Assembly (NCBI GenBank): GCA_036502005.1
Contig: DASXZH010000020.1
Location: 1-64,000, forward strand
DNA: 64,000 nt
Source: DASXZH01 sp036502005
GTDB taxonomy: Bacteria; Armatimonadota; Fimbriimonadia; Fimbriimonadales; Fimbriimonadaceae
Direction: 5' to 3'
Both the position numbers and the translations under genes were made by a program. The notes under the pieces were generated by a model. The model ran no database searches. It was not told the origin of the DNA and saw only the letters and a program-made list of their open reading frames with translations. Positions 42,546 through 51,464 of the stretch are shown here, one piece after another (position 1 is the first letter of the stretch; each line of letters starts with the position of its first letter).

Positions 42546-43226
42546 GTGAATGCGCCTCAAGTGCGAAACCGAAATGGCTTTACTTTGATCGAGCTTCTCG
42601 TTGTCATCGCCATCATCGCCATTCTTGCAGCCATTCTATTTCCAGTCTTCGCTCAGGCGAAAGAGGCCGCCAAAAAGAGCTCTTGCCTTTCTAATACTAA
42701 TCAGCTTGACCTAGGCATGCAGCTTTATGTAAACGACTATGACGATACGCTGATGCCTTTGGCCGACCCCACTAACACTATTCTTTGGACAGACTTGGAG
42801 TCGCCCTATGTCAAGAGCAAGCAAATCCAGATTTGCCCTGATGATCCGAACGATACGATCTCGTACGGGCTTAATCAGCTCGTGTTTAACGATCTGTTCG
42901 GTTGGAGCGGCCCGCCCCCCGTGTTTTATAGCATGACCGACTTTGCCTACCCCTCCGAGACGGTGATGAACGCTGAACTCGGGACTGACAATGATCTTAT
43001 GACGCCACTGCCGAATACCTATAAACTTGTAGTTCCGGATGACGATATCAACGATATCTATGATTCCCGTCCAAGCTTTCGGCATACCAAACGGTGCAAC
43101 ATCGGCTTTTTCGATGGCCACGCAAAATCTCTTCTAGCTGAGCAGTTCTACGTCGGCTTCAGCCCGGCAGATACTTGGTTTTGCACGGACCGGACAATCC
43201 TGGCAACTTGTCAGACAACGAATTGA
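42546..43226 (+). CDS. H-X9-DG pseudopilin 1 (DUF1559-like)
   Basis: A 226-residue type II/IV pseudopilin. The N-terminus NGFTLIELLVVIAIIAILAA has the prepilin peptidase site before F and the hydrophobic helix with E at +5. The C-terminal RHTKRCNIGFFDGHAKS is the H-X9-DG motif of processing-associated pseudopilins found in Armatimonadota, Planctomycetes and Verrucomicrobia. GTG 42546 is chosen because of the -10 position. The stop overlaps the TTG start of the next gene (TTGA), so a lipoprotein is coupled to it. Confidence 0.92.
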   Translation: MNAPQVRNRNGFTLIELLVVIAIIAILAAILFPVFAQAKEAAKKSSCLSNTNQLDLGMQLYVNDYDDTLMPLADPTNTILWTDLESPYVKSKQIQICPDDPNDTISYGLNQLVFNDLFGWSGPPPVFYSMTDFAYPSETVMNAELGTDNDLMTPLPNTYKLVVPDDDINDIYDSRPSFRHTKRCNIGFFDGHAKSLLAEQFYVGFSPADTWFCTDRTILATCQTTN

Positions 43227-43522
43227 TTAAGTCGAAGAAGAGAGTTGAGCTCGTGGCGCTGTTGCCCATGGTAACGCTAGCCCTTTGGGCGATGGGTTGT
43301 TCGCATGATGCGCAAGCGGCCTCACCAGAATCTCAGTCGAAACTTGCAAAGCGGCTAGGCGGGAACGCGCAGCAGGCACAGGCATTTCTGGATGCTTTGG
43401 CTAACACCCCTTCCAACGAGCGCAAATCCTATATATTGGCGCACCCGTCCGATGCGCGCAACCTTGCCAAAGTCCCCGATCCAAAGCTGCAGGAACGATA
43501 TCAGTCATTAGCTCGAACGTGA
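43223..43522 (+). CDS. Small lipoprotein paired with pseudopilin 1
   Basis: A 99-residue lipoprotein. TTG 43223 overlaps the pseudopilin stop in TTGA. The signal segment VELVALLPMVTLALWAMGC ends with a lipobox Cys. The mature part contains FLDALANTPSNERKSYILAH. This aligns without gaps to FIDQVAAQPPEARKAYIAKN in the lipoprotein at 48686, which also follows a pseudopilin. No named family is known to me. The repeated pairing suggests that the lipoprotein anchors or assists the pseudopilin at the outer membrane; that is inference. Confidence 0.72.
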   Translation: MIKSKKRVELVALLPMVTLALWAMGCSHDAQAASPESQSKLAKRLGGNAQQAQAFLDALANTPSNERKSYILAHPSDARNLAKVPDPKLQERYQSLART

Positions 43523-43540
43523 TTTCGAGGGTTTTTGTGG

Positions 43541-43552
43541 GAGAATCTTTCA
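43541..43552 (+). promoter_or_regulatory. Possible phospholipase C promoter (-10)
   Basis: GAGAAT at 43541-43546 is followed by six bases and GTG at 43553. The hexamer is a weak match, but the spacing is the same as for other leaderless candidates and it agrees with the expected Tat start. Confidence 0.35.
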
Positions 43553-46036
43553 GTGGAAACCAGGAGAGAGTTTTTAAAGAAGGCAGCTATGCTATCCAGC
43601 GCCGGCGCTTGGATGTCGGTTCCGGAATCTATTAAGAGAGCTTTAGCCATTGGTCCGGCGGTTGGAAGCACCTATCTAGATGCCGAGCACATCGTCATTC
43701 TCATGCAGGAGAATCGCTCGTTCGACCACGCTTACGGGACACTGCGGGGTGTTCGAGGCTTTGATGATCCGCGGGCACATCGTTTGCCCAACCTTAACCC
43801 CGTTTGGCTCCAAACGAACAAGGACGGCGATACGTTTGCCCCCTTTCGCCTAAACATTAAAGAAACGAACGTGACGTGGATGGGCTCACTTCCCCACTCT
43901 TGGGGAGACCAGGTCGATGCGCGGAATGATGGCCACTACGATCAGTGGCTGAATGCCAAGCCTTGCTATTACAAAGGCTACGAAAAGATGCCGATGACTC
44001 TGGGGCACTACACGCGCCAGGACATCCCGTTTTACTACGCTTTCGCTGACGCCTTTACCGTTTGCGATCAGCATTTCTGCTCATCCTTGACGGGCACGAC
44101 CCCAAATCGGCTTTATTTGTGGTCGGGAACCATCCGACCTGAGCAGAACGCTGCTTCAAAGCCCCATGTGTACAACGAAAAAGCTGACTTCGGCACGGAA
44201 GTTAGTTGGACGACATTTCCGGAGCGGCTTGAGAAGGCCGGAGTCTCGTGGAAGGTTTATCAAAACGAAGTCACTATTGATACTGGTTTCGAGGGTGAAG
44301 AGGAGAGTTGGCTTTCGAACTTCGGCGACAACCCTCTCGAATACTTCTTGCAGTACGGCGTCCGATTTTGCGAGCGGCATCAAGAAGCGCTGCGAGCCCT
44401 GGCTATTAAGATACAGGTGAAGGTTAAGCAACTTGAAGGAGATCCCCCTTCAAAGAAACTGGCCGACTTGAAGGAAAAGCTAAAGCAGATCGAGGCTGAG
44501 TTAAACCAGTGGAGCAAAGAGAATTTCGACCAGCTGCCCGACTTTAATAAATCAATTCATGCCAAAGCATTTTCCACAAGCGAAGATGATCCCGATTTTA
44601 GAAAGCTGTCGACTTTAACTTACAACGATGGAAAGACCAAGAGGTCGGTACAGGTCCCCGAAGGTGACGTTTTCTACCAGTTTCGAAAGGATGTAGAAAC
44701 CGGCAAGCTGCCGACCGTTTCCTGGATCGTAGGGCCGGAGAATTTCTCGGACCACCCGGCGTCCGCCTGGTATGGCGCTTGGTACGTTTCTGAAGCTCTC
44801 GATATTCTGACCAAGAATCCGGAAGTTTGGAAGAAAACGATCTTCATTCTGACCTACGATGAGAATGACGGCTACTTTGACCACGTTCCGCCTTTTGTTT
44901 CGCCGAACCCGGATAAACCGGAGAGCGGCAAAGTTTCTAGTGGTATCGATGCTGCTGTTGAATATGTGACCAAGGAGCAGGACCTGGCCTTTCGGCCAAC
45001 ATACAGCCCACGCGAAAGTTCGTTGGGGCTTGGCTACCGCGTTCCTCTCGTTGTAGCTTCGCCGTGGAGCCGGGGCGGCAACGTGTGCTCCGAGGTTTTC
45101 GACCATACTTCGAGCCTTCAGTTCATAGAACATTTTCTTGCTGAGAAGCGCGGTCAGAAAGTTTGGGAATCTAATATCAGCGTTTGGCGCCGTACGGTTT
45201 GCGGCGATCTAACTTCGATTTTTCAACCGTATAACGGCGGAGAAACCAAAACGCCGCCATTTCCGAGCAGGGATGCTTTTGTTGAGGAGATTCACAACGC
45301 GAAGTTTAAAAGCCCCCCAGCTAAACCGACGCCTCTTTCTGTCGAAGAAATTGAGACGGCCCGCAAAAACGCGGCCTCGTTGCCGGCATTTCCGCGCCAG
45401 GAGCCAGGCACAAGGCCTTCTTGTCCGCTTCCCTACGAACTCTATGCAGATGGCGCTTTGAGCACAAGTAAGCAAGGCTTGGAAATCCGATTCCGAGCCG
45501 GCGACAGAGTCTTCGGCAGGCATGCATTGGGCTCCCCTTTCAATGTCTATGCTTATCTTGGGACCGGCAAAATGCTGTCTCGCTCTTATGCAGTCTCAGC
45601 CGGAGATTTATTGCAAGATACTTGGGAGATTGCTGACTTTGAAAATGGCCTCTACCATGTCCGAGTAGATGGCCCCAACGGTTTCATGCGAGAGTTCGTA
45701 GGCGATGTAACCGGCCCTGATTTGGACATTCAAGTCACCTACGCTAGTGGAGGGTCGAAAACGCTTTCCGGACAAGTTGAAATCCGAATCACGAATCGCG
45801 GGGAAACAGCGCAGACAATTCAGGTGGAAGACCTATCTTACGGAAACCAAGCTGTGGCACGCAAAATCTCTGGCAAGGGCAACGCAACGATCCTGGTGGA
45901 TACCAAGGGAAGTAAAGGTTGGTACAACTTTGCGATCAAAGCCGAAGGCTTTCCTGCATTTAGCAGAACAGCAGCCGGCAGAGTTGAGACTGGACGTTGG
46001 AGCATAACCGACCCAGAAATAGGCCGCGCACTTTAA
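43553..46036 (+). CDS. Phosphocholine-specific phospholipase C
   Basis: An 827-residue exported enzyme of the acid-phosphatase/phospholipase C family. The Tat signal is METRREFLKKAAMLSSAGA. MQENRSFDHAYGTLRGVRGF is the family's defining motif at the metal site, and WIVGPENFSDHPAS and FILTYDENDGYFDHVPP supply further metal ligands. Two C-terminal domains (about residues 590-800) resemble the tandem DUF756 domains of such enzymes. It would release phosphocholine or phosphoethanolamine from phospholipids outside the cytoplasm. A frame from 43535 is longer by six residues. No regulatory Pho box can be recognised. Confidence 0.93.
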   Translation: METRREFLKKAAMLSSAGAWMSVPESIKRALAIGPAVGSTYLDAEHIVILMQENRSFDHAYGTLRGVRGFDDPRAHRLPNLNPVWLQTNKDGDTFAPFRLNIKETNVTWMGSLPHSWGDQVDARNDGHYDQWLNAKPCYYKGYEKMPMTLGHYTRQDIPFYYAFADAFTVCDQHFCSSLTGTTPNRLYLWSGTIRPEQNAASKPHVYNEKADFGTEVSWTTFPERLEKAGVSWKVYQNEVTIDTGFEGEEESWLSNFGDNPLEYFLQYGVRFCERHQEALRALAIKIQVKVKQLEGDPPSKKLADLKEKLKQIEAELNQWSKENFDQLPDFNKSIHAKAFSTSEDDPDFRKLSTLTYNDGKTKRSVQVPEGDVFYQFRKDVETGKLPTVSWIVGPENFSDHPASAWYGAWYVSEALDILTKNPEVWKKTIFILTYDENDGYFDHVPPFVSPNPDKPESGKVSSGIDAAVEYVTKEQDLAFRPTYSPRESSLGLGYRVPLVVASPWSRGGNVCSEVFDHTSSLQFIEHFLAEKRGQKVWESNISVWRRTVCGDLTSIFQPYNGGETKTPPFPSRDAFVEEIHNAKFKSPPAKPTPLSVEEIETARKNAASLPAFPRQEPGTRPSCPLPYELYADGALSTSKQGLEIRFRAGDRVFGRHALGSPFNVYAYLGTGKMLSRSYAVSAGDLLQDTWEIADFENGLYHVRVDGPNGFMREFVGDVTGPDLDIQVTYASGGSKTLSGQVEIRITNRGETAQTIQVEDLSYGNQAVARKISGKGNATILVDTKGSKGWYNFAIKAEGFPAFSRTAAGRVETGRWSITDPEIGRAL

Positions 46037-46711
46037 CTATGGAATGAAGTACATCGGGTTTGGGACCTTGAAAGTCCTTTCCGAATGTCCACCTTTCAGG
46101 TCGCTCCACTGATCTCCCACATTTTCAACGATGTGGTAGCCCATGCCCTCAATCTCAGCCCGAGCCGAAGACTTGTATGGGATCACGCTTTTCTGGTGAT
46201 AGGTTGAAGGCTTCATGAGCAGCTTGACATAGCCGGAGTAGCCGACATCGGCTAGGTTCTTCTCCGTTCCTTCCCGGCTCGATTCGCCGCGGCCGGTTAC
46301 AAAGAACACATTAACGTGGTGCGCAATCGCCGATTTGAAGAGTTCCATTATCTCTGGAGAAGCAGGTGCCCTGCCTTCTTTCTCCCACTGGTTCCACAAA
46401 TCGGGCACGTATCCAAAATCGGTCTTGACTTCCTCCGGCCAGTTCATCAGGGCAGTTTCATCGATATCTAGGACAAGGGCAAGTTTGGTGCCTCCCTTCG
46501 AGCGGTGCGCGATCCAGGATTCGGCCTTATGAACCACTTGTAGAGTGTCCCTATGCCAACGGCCGGAATCGTGATAACTAATGATCTCCTTCTTAACCGT
46601 ATCAAGATTCGCAATGTTCTTCGGCGTATCGGAAGAGCAAAATGCCTGCGCAGGGAACAGCGCGAGAACTGAACAGATGAGAAACAAACGATGAGCATTA
46701 GCTGTGGCCAT
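46037..46711 (-). CDS. Secreted HAD acid phosphatase (class B-like)
   Basis: A 224-residue protein with a signal peptide (HRLFLICSVLALFPAQAFC). The HAD motif I is LALVLDIDETALMNW, motif II is NVFFVTGRGESS and the C-terminal motif NVGDQWSDL supplies the last acidic residues. This matches plant acid phosphatase-like and e(P4)-type enzymes. It faces the phospholipase C gene tail to tail and would release phosphate from phosphomonoesters outside the cytoplasm. TAAAAT is six bases upstream of ATG 46711. Confidence 0.9.
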   Translation of the reverse strand: MATANAHRLFLICSVLALFPAQAFCSSDTPKNIANLDTVKKEIISYHDSGRWHRDTLQVVHKAESWIAHRSKGGTKLALVLDIDETALMNWPEEVKTDFGYVPDLWNQWEKEGRAPASPEIMELFKSAIAHHVNVFFVTGRGESSREGTEKNLADVGYSGYVKLLMKPSTYHQKSVIPYKSSARAEIEGMGYHIVENVGDQWSDLKGGHSERTFKVPNPMYFIP

Positions 46712-46723
46712 TTGAGGATTTTA
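46712..46723 (-). promoter_or_regulatory. Acid phosphatase leaderless promoter (-10)
   Basis: The minus strand reads TAAAAT (46723-46718), then CCTCAA, then ATG at 46711. The six-base spacing and absence of a Shine-Dalgarno sequence match the other leaderless candidates. Confidence 0.6.
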
Positions 46724-46815
46724 CTGGACCTCATAAGGGAACTGGCACAGAGAATCACCGAGGGGCCCCCGATCAAAGGCGACGAAAAAGCAGGTGATCT
46801 AGGCACTCGCAAAGT

Positions 46816-47511
46816 TCATGGTCGAGGCGGTGAATTGCGGCCAATCCGGTTGGCTCCGATCAGCAGAAGCAATGGGGGCGGCGCATCGTCCGTGATCGGT
46901 TGTTCCGGCTCAATCGTTAGTTGTGTGCTTGCTCCGTACCCAATGGCCGAACCCTCAGTAAGGTAAATCTTCTCATCGCCGAAAGTGATTATCACGCTCC
47001 CGCGTACGACAAAATACACGGCGTCACGGTATTGCGGCATTGTAATGTCCACAAATTTGCCGTACACCTCGAAAAGATTTAACCCTGGCCCGCGAGGCAT
47101 GAAGAAATTCATGCCGCTTAAGAAAAACGGGGCTAGGCCGAGTTTTCCCAGGCGCCGCCGCTCTCGCCAATCTTGGATCAACGTTTCGTTGTCTTCAGGT
47201 ACCCGTCGTCTGTGATCTTCGACCGAATACCATCGCGCTTCTTCTCCGTGATGCACGACATAGGGCACCTCCGCTGTCTTAGCGTATTGGAATCGGCGTA
47301 TAGTCTTTACCTCTTCGATCGTAGTCTTCAGGGCCTCGCAGATCTTCCGAAGTTGGGCATCGCGAATCCGTTGTCCAAGTTCGGCGCGACAAACTGTTGA
47401 TACGCCAACGCGAGCCAAACCGGCGAGCTCCGCCTGAGTGATCTTACGCAGTCCCCGTGTCAAGCGGAGCGTCTGTGCTACGAGAGCCAAATCTTCTTGC
47501 GGATCACCCAT
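46816..47511 (-). CDS. XRE-type helix-turn-helix regulator with cupin-like domain
   Basis: A 231-residue regulator. Residues about 15-60 are an XRE helix-turn-helix (KITQAELAGLARVGVSTVCR). The C-terminal ~110 residues are beta-rich with a cupin-like pattern (DAVYFVVRGSVIITFGDEKI, then TEGSAIGYG). This layout resembles XRE-cupin regulators that respond to a small molecule. A frame from 47529 adds six residues; ATG 47511 is preferred. It is divergent from pseudopilin 2 and could control it. Confidence 0.78.
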   Translation of the reverse strand: MGDPQEDLALVAQTLRLTRGLRKITQAELAGLARVGVSTVCRAELGQRIRDAQLRKICEALKTTIEEVKTIRRFQYAKTAEVPYVVHHGEEARWYSVEDHRRRVPEDNETLIQDWRERRRLGKLGLAPFFLSGMNFFMPRGPGLNLFEVYGKFVDITMPQYRDAVYFVVRGSVIITFGDEKIYLTEGSAIGYGASTQLTIEPEQPITDDAPPPLLLLIGANRIGRNSPPRP

Positions 47512-47657
47512 AACAAAATAGTGGCACACTTTCTCAGTAAACTGAATGATTTCTGTGCCATAGATCGTTCAGTAATGTTTGATGATTTCGCAGCTCCTCA
47601 AAAAATCGTAAAAACGCCTATACCATGGTTTATGAGCCCACACAGAGGTATCAAACT

Positions 47658-48629
47658 ATGTTTACTCAATCTTTCCCCAGCCATAATCGTTCCGCTCGTC
47701 TGCGAGCGAGTGCTTTTACCCTAATCGAACTTCTCGTAGTCATCGCGATCATCGCGATTCTGGCAGCGATTCTCTTTCCGGTCTTTGCTCAAGCTAAAGC
47801 TGCGGCGAAGGGTGCTGCCTGTCTATCTAACACGAAGCAGATCGGCCTAGCGTGGATCATGTACGAAAACGACTATGACGACGTCATGTGCCCAGCTGCT
47901 ACGTCGCCATGGACGGGAGAGCCGGCTGGTTCGTTATATGGGGAACAGTTTGCCCTCTATGGCGCCGCCTACGATATCGTTGGATCAAACTTCATCTCTG
48001 TAACAAACACCAATGGTGGATTGATCTATCCATACATGAAGAGCGGTCCGATCACAGATTGCCCAGCTGCGTCTGGTCTCTCCACCAATCCAAACACGTT
48101 TCCATCGCCTGTAGCTTATGCCATCAACGAAGAAATTGAAAACGGCTGTGACGACCTGGTGCTCGGGGGCAACTACGGACCATTTCAAACTGGCGCGGGC
48201 GGCTGTAACTTTGCAACGACGGTGTATGCTCCTCCCTCGTCCACCACGATTGATCAGCCCGCGGAAACGATTCTAATGACTGACGCCGCTTCGGAAGGCT
48301 TCATTGGTGGCACGCAAAGCGTCATCTCAAGGCCAGGCGTGGGCGAAGCGCTCCAGTTTGGTAGCGATGCGGGAGCATCTCAAGGACGCCATAACGGTCA
48401 AACCGCCAATGTTTCCTGGTTGGATGGGCATTCAAAGTCGTCCCATGTAGACCAGACTCTTATGAAAGCGGCTAATGATACCGGCGCCGTCGCCGCAGGC
48501 TTCGGTGACATCGTGCATTCGACGCCTCCTGCCATCACCGGACAGAACGTTCTTGGACAGCCAAGTTGGGTTGGCACCCAAGCCGCCCAGGGCACCGTCT
48601 ACTACTACCTGCTCAACAAGAGCGACTAA
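47658..48629 (+). CDS. H-X9-DG pseudopilin 2 (DUF1559-like)
   Basis: A 323-residue pseudopilin. ASAFTLIELLVVIAIIAILA follows a short leader and marks the prepilin peptidase site. RHNGQTANVSWLDGHSKS is the C-terminal H-X9-DG motif. ATG 47658 is preferred over 47625 because AGAGG lies about ten bases upstream and TATACC about 33 bases further up. It is followed after 56 bases by a small lipoprotein gene that shares a motif with the one after pseudopilin 1. Confidence 0.92.
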   Translation: MFTQSFPSHNRSARLRASAFTLIELLVVIAIIAILAAILFPVFAQAKAAAKGAACLSNTKQIGLAWIMYENDYDDVMCPAATSPWTGEPAGSLYGEQFALYGAAYDIVGSNFISVTNTNGGLIYPYMKSGPITDCPAASGLSTNPNTFPSPVAYAINEEIENGCDDLVLGGNYGPFQTGAGGCNFATTVYAPPSSTTIDQPAETILMTDAASEGFIGGTQSVISRPGVGEALQFGSDAGASQGRHNGQTANVSWLDGHSKSSHVDQTLMKAANDTGAVAAGFGDIVHSTPPAITGQNVLGQPSWVGTQAAQGTVYYYLLNKSD

Positions 48630-48685
48630 GAAACGACTCAGAGAAGTTGCGGCGCACGCCGTAGCTTCTCGTGAAACCGCGAAAA

Positions 48686-49003
48686 ATGATCAATATCTGT
48701 CCCCTCGCTTTTAACAATCGGTTACTGACCCCCGTGCTCATTTGTGGGGTCGTTCTTTGTTCGTTGTGTGGTTGTGGAAAGTCGCAAGAAGTTGTACCAG
48801 GAGAATCAAGGAGCTCCATTCCCCTTCCCATGAAGCCATTAACTGCTGTTGACCAAACATTTATAGATCAAGTTGCGGCCCAGCCGCCTGAAGCCCGTAA
48901 GGCATACATTGCAAAAAATATCAAGACGGCGCAGGGACTTATCATGCGTAACGGCACAGTCGGCCAAAAGCTGAACGAGTTGTTGGGCATCAAGGGAAAA
49001 TGA
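48686..49003 (+). CDS. Small lipoprotein paired with pseudopilin 2
   Basis: A 105-residue lipoprotein. PVLICGVVLCSLCGC is the signal segment with lipobox Cys. The mature part contains FIDQVAAQPPEARKAYIAKN, aligned without gaps to the lipoprotein at 43223. The shared pattern is F-[IL]-D-x5-P-x3-R-K-x-Y-I followed by A and L at matching positions. A GTG at 48671 would add five residues. It precedes the TlpA cluster. The function is unknown. Confidence 0.7.
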   Translation: MINICPLAFNNRLLTPVLICGVVLCSLCGCGKSQEVVPGESRSSIPLPMKPLTAVDQTFIDQVAAQPPEARKAYIAKNIKTAQGLIMRNGTVGQKLNELLGIKGK

Positions 49004-49109
49004 ACCTCACGAGTGACCAGCGTAGCCTTGAATTATATCCACACCAAATAACCTTTTTTCGAATGAATAGAAACTCCGCGCATCCACAGGTGCTCAAGAA
49101 CTGCTGAAA

Positions 49110-50249
49110 ATGATAATCAAACTCCATCACATTCAACGCGCTCTGGCCGTTATCTCGTTAGTGGCACTTCTAGCAACGCAGAGTGCGCATGCTCAAAGTC
49201 GCCCCGAAGCAACATTGAAAGTCGGTGATCCAGCCCCAACCGTGTCCGTGGAAGGATGGGCCCAAGGCACCCCAGTCGCCCAATTCGAAAAAGGCAAGGT
49301 CTATGTGCTCGAATTTTGGGCTACCTGGTGCGGTCCTTGCTTTCAAGCCATGCCCCATTTATCAGAGTTATCGAAAAAATACGCTGGAAAGGTGGTTTTC
49401 ACTGGTGTAGATGTGTGGGAAGATGTCCACGGTTCGGATGGGATTGCTCCTTCGGTGAAGGTTGAGAAATTCTTAAAGGACAACCCAGGTCGAATGAGCT
49501 ACAACGTAGCCGTAGACGGGAAAGCAGGGCTTATGGCTAGCCATTGGCTGCAGGCGGCCGGCCAAAACGGAATCCCAGCCTCTTTTGTTGTTGATCAAGA
49601 CGGCAAGATCGCCTGGATTGGCCACCCAGAGGGTGGTTTAGAAACAGTCGTCGGGCAAGTCGTAGAAGGCAAGTTCGACCCCAAAGCATTTGCCGAGGAG
49701 CGACGAAAGAAAAGGGAGGCGCTTCAAACGGCTGATGCACCTAATCGCGCACTACTGAAACCGATTCAGGATGCGATCCAATCGAAGGACTACAAGGCCG
49801 CGCTTGCGTTGTGCGCAAAAGTTGAAGTTGATCATCCTGCATTGAAGCCAAGAGTTGCACAGCTAAAACTCTCCGCTGCGATGAACGGGGATGAGGGTGT
49901 AATGTTGGACATGATCCAGCAAGCGATTGACTCGAAGTCGCTTACAGACCTGGCCCGTTATGGTCAAACAATCGCTATGACCGATGGTCTCACGAAGGCA
50001 ACCTATTCTCTCGGCGCCAAGAGCCTAATTGCTTTCGGCGACGCACAGAAAGACGACAAAATGGCGGTCAGTATCCACTACCTTATCGGATTGGCTTGCT
50101 TTAAAGCAGGGGATATGGATAAAGCGGTTGAGAACACGGAGAAGGCGCGAAAGGAAGCGGAAGACACCAGCGCCCCGGCGGAGACAATGAAGGCCATCAC
50201 CGATGCACTAGCAAAATATAAGGCCGCAGCAGCAAAAGGGGGCAAATAG
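49110..50249 (+). CDS. TlpA-like thioredoxin with TPR-like tail, paralogue 1
   Basis: A 379-residue exported protein. A signal peptide (ALAVISLVALLATQSAHA) is followed by a thioredoxin fold with FWATWCGPC as the redox site and a cis-Pro loop at IPASFVVDQDG. The C-terminal ~170 residues (from KPIQDAIQSKDYKAALALCA) are helical TPR-like repeats. It is the first of three tandem paralogues with different CxxC pairs and overlaps the next gene by one base. Extracytoplasmic thiol-disulfide exchange is likely; the partners are unknown. Confidence 0.88.
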   Translation: MIIKLHHIQRALAVISLVALLATQSAHAQSRPEATLKVGDPAPTVSVEGWAQGTPVAQFEKGKVYVLEFWATWCGPCFQAMPHLSELSKKYAGKVVFTGVDVWEDVHGSDGIAPSVKVEKFLKDNPGRMSYNVAVDGKAGLMASHWLQAAGQNGIPASFVVDQDGKIAWIGHPEGGLETVVGQVVEGKFDPKAFAEERRKKREALQTADAPNRALLKPIQDAIQSKDYKAALALCAKVEVDHPALKPRVAQLKLSAAMNGDEGVMLDMIQQAIDSKSLTDLARYGQTIAMTDGLTKATYSLGAKSLIAFGDAQKDDKMAVSIHYLIGLACFKAGDMDKAVENTEKARKEAEDTSAPAETMKAITDALAKYKAAAAKGGK

Positions 50250-51403
50250 TGAAGGTGCTTCCCCTCGTCGTGCTAGCTCTGTTCGTAGGTCCAGCCTATT
50301 CACAGGAGGTTCGCCTCGGTGGTCCTGCTCCCGCCCTAGCAACAGGTAAGTGGATGCGGGGTGGCTTGAAGGGCTACACTCCAGGCCACATCACGGTCGT
50401 TGAGTTATGGGCTACTTGGTGCCACTACTGCCGAGAAGCGATGCCCCACCTCAATGAACTTTCTAAGAAACTGCAGGGGAAGGTCGACTTCGTGGGCGTC
50501 GATGTGTTGGAAGCCCACTATGGCGATGACCCGGTAACCTACCCGGAAAAAATGGTCAAGGATTTTTTGGCCAACGATCCCTTGGGAAAAACGCTTAGCT
50601 ATAACATATGCCTGGACACCCCAGCCAAGGCCTTTGAGAAACAATGGATGCCCCTTGCCGCTCAAGCCGACTATCCGACGGGCGGCATTCCACTTACATT
50701 CGTGATTGACGCGCAGGGACGTCTTGCTTGGATTGGGCATCCCTACCTGGATGGCGAGTTCGAGAGGGCACTGCAACAAATGGTGGCAGGCACCTACGAT
50801 CTGAACACGTTTATAGCGTCCTGCGAAGCCAAGAAAGTGGCCGATCAACAGACCGAAACTTTGCGCCGCCAGAAATCAGCTCGACGTGCGGAGGATATCG
50901 CACCGATTCTCAAGCCGATGACCGACGCAATTAGTGCAAGAGACTATGCGCTGGCAATAAATGAGGCGCACCGGCTCATAGAGAAGGATCCAACGCTTGA
51001 CCGTGATACTTTGAGGTCGCGGTTAAATGCTTATCGAGAACTCCTTAAAACAGATGGGAGTAAAGCCCTTGAGCTTGTTCAATGGGAGGTCAACCACACA
51101 ACGGACCGAACGAACGCAACTGCTCAGGGCCGCAACCTTGTCGAGTTCGCAGCCATCTTTGCAGAGGCAAAGGATCAGTCCAAGGACCTTTACGCCTTTG
51201 CCATAGATCTCCTGGAAAACTTCAACCCGATGGGCACCGTCCTATACGGCCGCTTCATTCATGCACTTGCTTACGCGTATGCGAACTCGGGCCATCGAGA
51301 TAAAGCGCTCGCCTATGCTCATGCCGCCGCCGCCGCCATGAGGGAGAGAAAAGCAGATCCCAAGATGTTTGACGACTTAGCTAAAGAGTTTGAGGAGAAA
51401 TAA
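50249..51403 (+). CDS. TlpA-like thioredoxin with TPR-like tail, paralogue 2
   Basis: A 384-residue paralogue of the preceding gene with GTG start at 50249 in the overlapping TAGTG. A signal peptide (VLPLVVLALFVGPAYS) precedes the thioredoxin domain with active site WATWCHYCREAMPHL; the CHYC pair differs from the first copy (CGPC). The cis-Pro loop is IPLTFVIDAQG. The TPR-like region begins near LKPMTDAISARDYALAINEA. The change of the two residues between the cysteines implies a different redox potential or partner. Confidence 0.88.
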   Translation: MKVLPLVVLALFVGPAYSQEVRLGGPAPALATGKWMRGGLKGYTPGHITVVELWATWCHYCREAMPHLNELSKKLQGKVDFVGVDVLEAHYGDDPVTYPEKMVKDFLANDPLGKTLSYNICLDTPAKAFEKQWMPLAAQADYPTGGIPLTFVIDAQGRLAWIGHPYLDGEFERALQQMVAGTYDLNTFIASCEAKKVADQQTETLRRQKSARRAEDIAPILKPMTDAISARDYALAINEAHRLIEKDPTLDRDTLRSRLNAYRELLKTDGSKALELVQWEVNHTTDRTNATAQGRNLVEFAAIFAEAKDQSKDLYAFAIDLLENFNPMGTVLYGRFIHALAYAYANSGHRDKALAYAHAAAAAMRERKADPKMFDDLAKEFEEK

Positions 51404-51464
51404 GGCAACGAGCCCGATACTGCCGCAATACAACGCCCTTTATACAACCTCCCAGGAGAAAATT

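Noticed and set aside
43553..46036. Phospholipase C as a virulence factor
   Set aside because: The context is a free-living bacterium with phosphatase genes. Nutrient acquisition is more likely.
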